Assembly: GCA_003223995.1 (NCBI GenBank) | Contig: QHYA01000180.1 | Coordinates: 1-6,308 of the forward strand | DNA: 6,308 bases | Reading direction: 5' to 3' | Source of the DNA: Acidobacteriota bacterium | GTDB taxonomy: Bacteria; Acidobacteriota; Polarisedimenticolia; QHYA01 | Shown here: piece by piece, positions 1-4,398 of the stretch | Layout of the letters: every line of letters begins with the position of its first letter | Position numbering within the stretch: position 1 is the stretch's first letter | The notes under the pieces: generated by a model | What the model was told of the DNA's origin: nothing | What the model saw: the letters and a program-made list of their open reading frames with translations, nothing else | Database searches by the model: none | Position numbers and translations under genes: made by a program

Positions 1-145
1 GGCAGATGCCGCTGCGGTCTCGCAGATCCACGAATATCAGGCTGCCGTGGTCCCGGCGCCGGGACACCCAGCCGCACAGCACGATCCGCTTGCCAGCGGC
101 CGCGGCCCGCAGCAGGCCGCAGCAGGCCGTTCTCTCAAGCTTCAC
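1..145 (-). CDS. aspS: Aspartyl-tRNA synthetase, N-terminal fragment (runs off left edge)
   Basis: This is the first 48 codons of a class II aminoacyl-tRNA synthetase that charges tRNA-Asp in the cytoplasm. Read on the minus strand, the peptide opens M-K-L-E-R-T-A-C-C-G and reaches LCGWVSRRRDHGSLIFVDLR at about residues 25-44. That matches the N-terminal OB-fold (anticodon-binding) domain of bacterial AspRS, whose family signature is RTHxCGELR...LCGWVHRRRDHGGLIFIDLRDR. The catalytic domain and the GAD insertion lie outside the window. The GTG start at 145 is chosen because a GAGGAG ribosome site sits 7 bases upstream and because the resulting N-terminus aligns with the family without a gap. 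It overlaps the 3' end of hisS by 11 bases; the hisS-aspS order is common in bacteria, so translational coupling is likely. Whether the enzyme is discriminating (tRNA-Asp only) or also charges tRNA-Asn cannot be judged from this piece. Confidence 0.9.
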   Translation of the reverse strand, partial: MKLERTACCGLLRAAAAGKRIVLCGWVSRRRDHGSLIFVDLRDRSGIC

Positions 146-1397
146 GAAGGATCTCCTCAGCGAGCCGCGTCAGCTCGGAGACGGGAACGGGCCGCTGCTC
201 GCCGCTGCGCATGTCACGGAGGGTGTAACCTCCGGCGGCAACCTCCTGCTCGCCGATGATCAGGACCAGGGGAACGCCGAGCCGGTCGGCTCGCCGTAGA
301 TGCGAGGTGAGGCTTCTCTCCCCCGCTTCGAGAAGCACCCTCACACCGGCGCGCCGCAGCGTCCGGGCCGCCAGCGCCGCGGCGGTGCGGGCGGGAGCAT
401 CGAGGGGGGCGATGAGGATGTCAGCGGAGGCGGTGGCCTCGGCCCGATCGGCCGGTAGCAGCATCATGAGCCGTTCCAGCCCGAGGGCCCATCCGAACCC
501 GGGAAGGTCCTTCCCTCCCATCTCCTTCACCAGCCCGTCGTAACGGCCGCCTCCCATCAAGGAGTTCTGCGCGCCAAGCTGCTCGGACAGCAGCTCGAAG
601 GCCGTTCTGACATAGTAGTCGAGCCCTCGCACGAGTCTCGGGTCGATCATGTACTCGATCCCGAAGCGATCCAGGTAGGAGCGCACGGAGTCGAAATGCC
701 TCCGGCAGTCCTCGCAGAGATGATCGAGCATCGCCGGCGCTGCGGCGAGCTCCCCCCGGCAGGTCTCGACCTTGCAGTCGAAGACGCGAAGCGGGTTTTC
801 CTCGTAGCGGCGGTTGCAGTCGGCGCACAGAAGCGCCAGCCGCGGGGCGAGGTAGGCGCGCAGCGCCTCGCGGTATCCGGGACGGCAAACGGCGTCGCCG
901 ACCGAATTGAGCGCGAGAGAGGTCTCTGACACGCCCAGCTCCTCGAGGAGGTAGAGCAGCATCTCGATCGTCTCGGCATCGACCAGCGGATCGTCCGAAC
1001 CGATGACCTCCACGCCGATCTGGTGAAACTGCCGTTGCCTTCCCTTCTGGGGCCGCTCGTAGCGGAACATCGGACCAATGTAGTAGAGCCGGTCCGCCCC
1101 GGCCACCCTGTCGAGCCCCGCCTGGACGAACGCTCGCACGACGGGAGCGGTTCCTTCGGGCCTCAGGCTCACCGAATCTTCCGACAGGACCAGCGTGAAC
1201 ATCTCTTTCCGGACGATGTCGGTCGAGCCGCCCACGCTGCGCACGAACAGCTCGGTGGGCTCAATGATCGGCGTGCGGATCTCGCGGAATCCGTACCGGT
1301 CGAGGAGCGCCCGGGCGATCCTCTCGACCCGCTGCCATTTCTCGACCTCTCCGGGGAGAATGTCCCGCGTTCCCCGCAGTGCTTGGTATCGCGGCAA
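135..1397 (-). CDS. hisS: Histidyl-tRNA synthetase
   Basis: Cytoplasmic class II synthetase joining histidine to tRNA-His, 420 residues, the normal bacterial length. The N-terminus YQALRGTRDILPGE (4-17) is the family's opening signature. Motif 2 is the FRYERPQKGRQRQFHQ region (111-126). The histidine-specific LVRGLDYYVRT sequence is at 255-265 and motif 3, GFGWALGLERL, at 300-310. A cysteine-bearing insertion lies between (C191, C194, C208, C213, C228, C231; CADC and CEDC pairs), as in many bacterial HisRS. The C-terminal anticodon domain runs from about 325 to 420 with VPLVLIIGEQE at 375-385. I chose the TTG at 1397 because GGAG lies 8 bases upstream and the product begins exactly where the family does. 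The same frame stays open to 1643, but that extension has no HisRS similarity and would overlap the divergent gene. aspS follows with an 11-base overlap. Confidence 0.96.
   Translation of the reverse strand: MPRYQALRGTRDILPGEVEKWQRVERIARALLDRYGFREIRTPIIEPTELFVRSVGGSTDIVRKEMFTLVLSEDSVSLRPEGTAPVVRAFVQAGLDRVAGADRLYYIGPMFRYERPQKGRQRQFHQIGVEVIGSDDPLVDAETIEMLLYLLEELGVSETSLALNSVGDAVCRPGYREALRAYLAPRLALLCADCNRRYEENPLRVFDCKVETCRGELAAAPAMLDHLCEDCRRHFDSVRSYLDRFGIEYMIDPRLVRGLDYYVRTAFELLSEQLGAQNSLMGGGRYDGLVKEMGGKDLPGFGWALGLERLMMLLPADRAEATASADILIAPLDAPARTAAALAARTLRRAGVRVLLEAGERSLTSHLRRADRLGVPLVLIIGEQEVAAGGYTLRDMRSGEQRPVPVSELTRLAEEILREA
153..158 (-). promoter_or_regulatory. Ribosome binding site of aspS inside hisS
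   Basis: GAGGAG on the minus strand, 7 bases before the GTG at 145. It lies within the last codons of hisS and decides the aspS start. Confidence 0.7.
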
Positions 1398-1504
1398 TAG
1401 GGAAGCTCCAGACAAGCCCGGAACGCTAGCACAACGCCGAAAGCAGGGGCAAGGACATGATAGGTACCAGGGTAGGCTCCGGGAGATGATAGATTCCTCC
1501 GACC
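1398..1504. promoter_or_regulatory. Divergent intergenic region between hisS and the propeller gene
   Basis: This 107-base gap must hold the start signals of two divergent units: hisS-aspS leftward and the propeller gene rightward. I could not pick convincing -35/-10 boxes. The best minus-strand candidate, TTGCCC with a CTAGCG 17 bases on, has a poor -10. A 7-base direct repeat ATGATAG occurs at 1457-1463 and 1486-1492, 29 bases apart. There is no long leader, T-box or clear terminator. The promoter function is inferred from geometry only. Confidence 0.4.
1406..1409 (-). promoter_or_regulatory. Ribosome binding site of hisS
   Basis: GGAG on the minus strand, 8 bases before the TTG at 1397. 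It supports this non-ATG start over any farther upstream codon in the same open frame. Confidence 0.6.
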
Positions 1505-2947
1505 GTGACATCCTTCTGCTCCGCGCGACTCCGCATCGCCGCGCTCCCGGCTGCGCTCGCGACCACGCTCCCACTGGTGTTGCTGGGAACGCCGGTGGGC
1601 GCGTCGCCTCCCATCGGGCAGGTGAGCCGCCGTCCCGACTCACGTGTCGCCTCCTACCCGACAGCGTCGTCCCTGCCTCCTCCGGCTCCTTTGCGTTTCA
1701 CCGCCGGATGGGAACGGGAACTTCCGGGGGAGCGAGTCGTCCAGCTCTCACCAGGGGGCGAGGCTCTCCTCGCTCTCACCGACACGGGGAGCCTGTTCGC
1801 TTTCGAGTCGGCGACTGGCGCTCCGCTCTGGAGCGCCAGCGGTCTGGATCCGGACGGGAAGGTCCTTGCCCTCTGCGGATTCGTGTTCGCCCGCTCCTCA
1901 GGCGGGAAACTGGTCGCCTTCGGCATCCCCGACGGACGCGAAGCCGTTCCAGCGCTCTCCGAGGACATCCAGCCCTCTCTAGGCTCCTGCTGTTCACGGG
2001 AGGCATCAGCCGCCCCTCCGTTCGCATCGACGACCCGGGCACCCAGCGGCCCCGTCTCCGCCGCGGTAGCTGTGGGCTGTGCGGAGCAGCTCACCGTCCC
2101 TCTGGCCGGCAGCCCGCGGATGGCCTTTGTGCGGCCGTCCGACCTTTCCCTTTCGGCCATGCTTTCGCTCCCGGGTCCACTGCTTTCCGGACCACTGGGA
2201 GCCGCCTCACGCCTCTGGGCGCTGACCGGAGAGAAGAGAAACACCGCCCTCGCGGCGCTTCGTCTGGAGTCGGCGGGGGGCTCCCGGGAGGCCGGAGTGC
2301 CGCAGGCAGGCGCTTTCGCCCTTCAGAAAAGGCTGACCTCAGCCTATTTGATCGCCTCGGATGGGCGGCCGGGAGGGCGGGATCTGGCAATCGCGCGCGC
2401 TGGAGGGATCCTCGAGACTTACGATGCCAAGCGCCTGAAACGTCGCTGGCGGGTGCGGCTGGGGACCGACGCCGGCGCCCCTCCGCTGCTCGTGGAAACA
2501 TCGCCCGGCAAGGGATCCAAGCAGGAGCCGGAGAAACTCGTCGTCGCCGGCACGATGGATGGACTGCTTGCGGCCTTCGAGACCGGGAATGGCCACCTGG
2601 CCTGGACGGTCCAGGTGGCCAGCAGGATCTCCCGGCCCATAGCCGTCTGGCTGGAAAAGAATGAGGGGAACCCGGACCGGACGCGTCTGATCCTCGCCGG
2701 TGAGGGCTCGCGGAAGCTGGAAGCATTTCGCGCGCTCGATGGGGCCGCGGCCGGCTCGCTCGTCATGGAGCCCAACTCGGCCGTCATTCTCGCGGGCCCG
2801 ATCATCCTTCCCACCGCGATCGGGACAGCACTTGCCTCGCCGGACCCTGCCGGCGGGCGCGAGCCTCCGCGCTGCTTCATCGCCTGGAGTCCCTACCCCC
2901 GCGCAGGCAGCCGTCTTCTTTCGTTGCATCTGTCGAGCGTGCCATAA
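1505..2947 (+). CDS. Exported PQQ-like beta-propeller protein, probably missing its C-terminal cytochrome c domain by frameshift
   Basis: A 480-residue protein with an N-terminal signal peptide: R8/R10, a hydrophobic stretch at about 11-32, and a likely VGA|S cleavage at 33-34. A Pro/Ser-rich linker follows to about 62. The body reads as PQQ/BamB-type propeller blades, with strands ending in the G-x-L-x-A-x-x-x-x-x-G-x-x-x-W pattern: TDTGSLFAFESATGAPLW (92-109), ARAGGILETYDAKRLKRRW (297-315), AGTMDGLLAAFETGNGHLAW (348-367) and a degenerate blade at 396-445. Such proteins are periplasmic or surface scaffolds, or PQQ dehydrogenases; I see no catalytic site that tells them apart. The GTG at 1505 is the only standard start after the in-frame TAG at 1490, and it has no strong Shine-Dalgarno. 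The last ~15 residues look unlike a blade, while the +1 frame there encodes a cytochrome c motif, so the annotated end is probably not the functional one. The propeller call is firm; the specific function is unknown. Confidence 0.75.
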   Translation: MTSFCSARLRIAALPAALATTLPLVLLGTPVGASPPIGQVSRRPDSRVASYPTASSLPPPAPLRFTAGWERELPGERVVQLSPGGEALLALTDTGSLFAFESATGAPLWSASGLDPDGKVLALCGFVFARSSGGKLVAFGIPDGREAVPALSEDIQPSLGSCCSREASAAPPFASTTRAPSGPVSAAVAVGCAEQLTVPLAGSPRMAFVRPSDLSLSAMLSLPGPLLSGPLGAASRLWALTGEKRNTALAALRLESAGGSREAGVPQAGAFALQKRLTSAYLIASDGRPGGRDLAIARAGGILETYDAKRLKRRWRVRLGTDAGAPPLLVETSPGKGSKQEPEKLVVAGTMDGLLAAFETGNGHLAWTVQVASRISRPIAVWLEKNEGNPDRTRLILAGEGSRKLEAFRALDGAAAGSLVMEPNSAVILAGPIILPTAIGTALASPDPAGGREPPRCFIAWSPYPRAGSRLLSLHLSSVP

Positions 2948-3098
2948 TTCCGGAGGTGAGGGCGGGCTTGGCAGAGGGCCCGTTGCAGTCGACGAGACGC
3001 TTCGCGCCTCGGGGCTGAAGTGGCCAAGGCTGTGGCAGGGCGGAACTATTCCAGATTCATCGCTCGCGCCTGAAGGGATGGAGGCGAGCTGCGCATGA
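2898..3098 (+). other. Cytochrome c-like segment in the +1 frame, displaced C-terminal domain of the propeller gene
   Basis: Reading from 2898 in the frame one base on from the propeller gene gives PAQAAVFFRCICRACHNSGG and then EGGLGRGPV, ending at TGA 3096-3098. CRACH at 2931-2945 is a CXXCH covalent haem site, followed by the G-E-G-G-x-G-x-G-P loop typical of class I cytochromes c. A Met (codon 3078-3080, in A-P-E-G-M) lies 45 residues after the haem His, the same spacing as His-to-Met in small cytochromes such as c551, and could be the sixth ligand. Only five residues follow that Met, so the usual final helix is absent. There is no start codon of its own with a ribosome site and no signal peptide, so it makes sense only as the tail of the upstream gene. 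Fusion of a PQQ propeller to a C-terminal cytochrome c is known from quinohaemoprotein dehydrogenases. The frame could be joined by a sequence error, a mutation or recoding. Confidence 0.6.
3080..3084 (+). promoter_or_regulatory. Ribosome binding site of the membrane protein gene
   Basis: GGAGG, 10 bases before the ATG at 3095. It favours 3095 over the later in-frame ATGs at 3122 and 3131, which have no such site. Confidence 0.55.
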
Positions 3099-3688
3099 GC
3101 GAGCACTTCGAGACATTGCTGATGACATTCATGGTGGCCGCGGTTGGGCTCCTCTCCATTTCTGCCGCTGTCCGGCTTCTCGCTGTAAGAAAACCCATGA
3201 TTGTCCCCGTTTGGTCCAACACCCTTCTGATGTTCCTCATCCTCCTGCCTGCTCTGCTCGACATCGGCATCCGTTCACGCGGAAGTTCTTTGAGAGTGCT
3301 CCCTCTCCTCGCGCTGATCGGTGTTCTTGTGTTGGTGCATCGAGCGAATCGAGGGTACTACGTTCTTGGAGCAGTCGATAGGTGCCTGCGCGAAGCTATC
3401 CGGGCCGCTCTACGAGGGCTTGGGTTTGAATTCGTCGAAGGTGAAACGTGGTTCCAGTTGCCTTCGTTTGACCACGGCAGCCGCATATCTCTCCGGCCTT
3501 GGCCGGGTGCAATGCAAGTCCAGATCGAGCCCTGGCGCCACCGATCGACTCTTCGCAACATCATGAGCCGGGTTGACCGGGACTATCGAACTCGAGATGC
3601 CATGATAAGTGCCTCGGGTCCTACGGCGCTAATCGTTGGTGGGTTGATCTGCTTGATTCTGGCCGTGATGATGTACTGGATCGCCTGA
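3095..3688 (+). CDS. Hypothetical four-helix membrane protein
   Basis: I do not recognise this 197-residue protein. It has hydrophobic segments at about 8-30, 41-58, 66-82 and 173-195, with a polar region of about 90 residues (83-172) between the third and fourth. That region contains R, D and W clusters, for example ISLRPWPGAMQVQIEPWRHR at 131-150, resembling a small soluble beta-rich domain. No enzyme motif or metal-binding cluster is evident. The charge pattern (R27, R32, K33 after helix 1; R60, R62 after helix 2; H82, R83, R86 after helix 3) does not settle the topology. Its ATG overlaps the TGA of the cytochrome c-like frame (ATGA, 3095-3098), and the thioredoxin-like gene begins one base after its stop, so it probably belongs to one operon with both. 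Codon use is less GC-biased than in hisS or the aconitase. A real gene is likely; the function is unknown. Confidence 0.75.
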   Translation: MSEHFETLLMTFMVAAVGLLSISAAVRLLAVRKPMIVPVWSNTLLMFLILLPALLDIGIRSRGSSLRVLPLLALIGVLVLVHRANRGYYVLGAVDRCLREAIRAALRGLGFEFVEGETWFQLPSFDHGSRISLRPWPGAMQVQIEPWRHRSTLRNIMSRVDRDYRTRDAMISASGPTALIVGGLICLILAVMMYWIA

Positions 3689-3689
3689 C

Positions 3690-4289
3690 ATGGGACTCCC
3701 GGGGGCGCTTGATTCATGGGGAAGCGGCGCGCCATCTCATGAATGGATGATCTCGCACATCAGTCTTCTTATTAGAGCAGCTCTCGTCACTTTCTTGTTT
3801 GTTCTCCCTTCATACAGCCCAGCGGGGGCTCCGAAGTCGAAGGCTGTTGCCACGCTTGACGCCGTCGACTTGACCGGCAAGCACTGGAACAAGGGCGCCA
3901 TGACGGCAAGGGTGATCCTTATCGAGTTCTGGGGAACTTGGTGCGGTGGTTGCCTTAAAGACCACGCCGATCTTCGCGAGCTCCGGCATCGTTACAAGGA
4001 GAGCGGTTTCGAGATTCTTGGCCTTGTGCACGATCAGCTCTCTGTCGAAGACCTGAAAGCATGGCTGTCCAAGCACGAAGTCGATTGGCCGCAGGTGTAC
4101 GATGCTCCTGCAGAGAAGTCTCACCTACTTGCGCCCTTTAAGTGCACGTATTTTCCGAGCTATATCCTCATCGGGCGTTCAGGCGAAGTTCTCGACGTGC
4201 ACAAGGGGCCGATTCGCTGGCGGAACGAGACGATGCTACGCTTGCTCGAGAGTGCGTGTCGTCAGCCGGTCGAGGCGAGTCGCAAATGA
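3690..4289 (+). CDS. Secreted TlpA/ResA-like thioredoxin-fold protein
   Basis: A thioredoxin-fold protein of the TlpA/ResA/AhpC-TSA-like group, expected to act on disulphides outside the cytoplasmic membrane. From the ATG at 3690 it has 199 residues. A hydrophobic segment (about 24-40) followed by S-P-A-G-A reads as a signal peptide or membrane anchor. The core has VILIEFWGTWCGGCLKDH (75-92) with active-site C85-G-G-C88, then a conserved-type helix and the strand FEILGLVHD (107-115). The cis-proline region is CTYFPSYILIG (152-162, P156), followed by the usual G-x-x-L hairpin. Extra cysteines are C152 and C190. Two starts are possible: ATG 3690, one base after the previous stop, and ATG 3747, which puts the signal peptide right at the N-terminus (180 residues). 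Neither has a good ribosome site. Relatives reduce apocytochrome c or maintain other envelope thiols; the nearby CXXCH frame makes a cytochrome role attractive but unproven. Confidence 0.82.
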   Translation: MGLPGALDSWGSGAPSHEWMISHISLLIRAALVTFLFVLPSYSPAGAPKSKAVATLDAVDLTGKHWNKGAMTARVILIEFWGTWCGGCLKDHADLRELRHRYKESGFEILGLVHDQLSVEDLKAWLSKHEVDWPQVYDAPAEKSHLLAPFKCTYFPSYILIGRSGEVLDVHKGPIRWRNETMLRLLESACRQPVEASRK

Positions 4290-4300
4290 TGATTGGATCA

Positions 4301-4315
4301 GCAGCAATATGCTGC
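4301..4315 (+). repeat. Short inverted repeat after the thioredoxin-like gene
   Basis: GCAGCA-ATA-TGCTGC, a perfect 6-bp stem with a 3-base centre, starting 11 bases past the stop of the thioredoxin-like gene. No run of T follows, so it is not a classical intrinsic terminator. It could be an operator-like palindrome or chance. Confidence 0.35.
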
Positions 4316-4367
4316 AGGCGTCTGCGGCCATGAGCTCGGGCAAGGTTCGCGGTGTCCAGCTTCCCTG

Positions 4368-4383
4368 CCGCGCCTGAGCGCGG
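4368..4383 (+). repeat. GC-rich hairpin just upstream of the aconitase-family start
   Basis: CCGCGC-CTGA-GCGCGG, a perfect 6-bp all-GC stem with a 4-base loop, ending 15 bases before the ATG at 4399. If transcribed it would sit at the ribosome entry region. No U-tract follows, and in GC-rich DNA such stems often arise by chance. Confidence 0.35.
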
Positions 4384-4398
4384 GCGTGCGCTAATGGC

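Larger units (their letters stand above)
4290..4398. promoter_or_regulatory. Intergenic region before the aconitase-family gene
   Basis: 109 bases between the thioredoxin-like gene and the ATG at 4399. It probably holds the end of the upstream transcript and possibly a promoter for the hydro-lyase, but no convincing promoter boxes or T-tract terminator were found. It contains two short perfect hairpins, listed separately. There is no clear Shine-Dalgarno just before 4399. Confidence 0.3.

Noticed and set aside
1457..1489. Ten-codon ORF (ATG at 1457 to TGA at 1489) as a leader peptide before the propeller gene
   Set aside because: It is too short, has no regulatory codon pattern and only a poorly spaced purine run before it, with no attenuator hairpins around it.
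1398..1643. In-frame upstream extension of hisS giving a 502-residue product
   Set aside because: The extra 82 residues have no HisRS similarity, would overlap the divergent propeller gene's signal peptide region, and the TTG at 1397 has a good ribosome site at the family's usual N-terminus.
1960..2060. Possible internal frameshift in the middle of the propeller gene, where residues 158-180 look unlike a blade
   Set aside because: Blade-like sequence resumes in the same frame afterwards and neither alternative frame gives a better continuation; a variable surface loop is the simpler reading.
1195..2664. 489-codon open frame on the plus strand overlapping hisS and the propeller gene
   Set aside because: The translation is Arg/Gly/Ser-rich without domains, begins inside hisS antisense, and runs in a different frame from the propeller blades; it is a high-GC shadow.
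3073..3140. Third-frame peptide AHERALRDIADDIHG after the cytochrome segment, resembling a cytochrome c C-terminal helix
   Set aside because: It would need a second frameshift just after the Met codon and overlaps the start of the membrane protein gene, which has its own GGAGG site. The resemblance is short and could be chance; it would be worth revisiting if homologues show a longer cytochrome tail.
4290..4398. Intrinsic terminator or iron-responsive RNA element before the aconitase-family gene
   Set aside because: Neither hairpin is followed by a T run, and neither has the bulged C and CAGUGN loop of an iron-responsive element.
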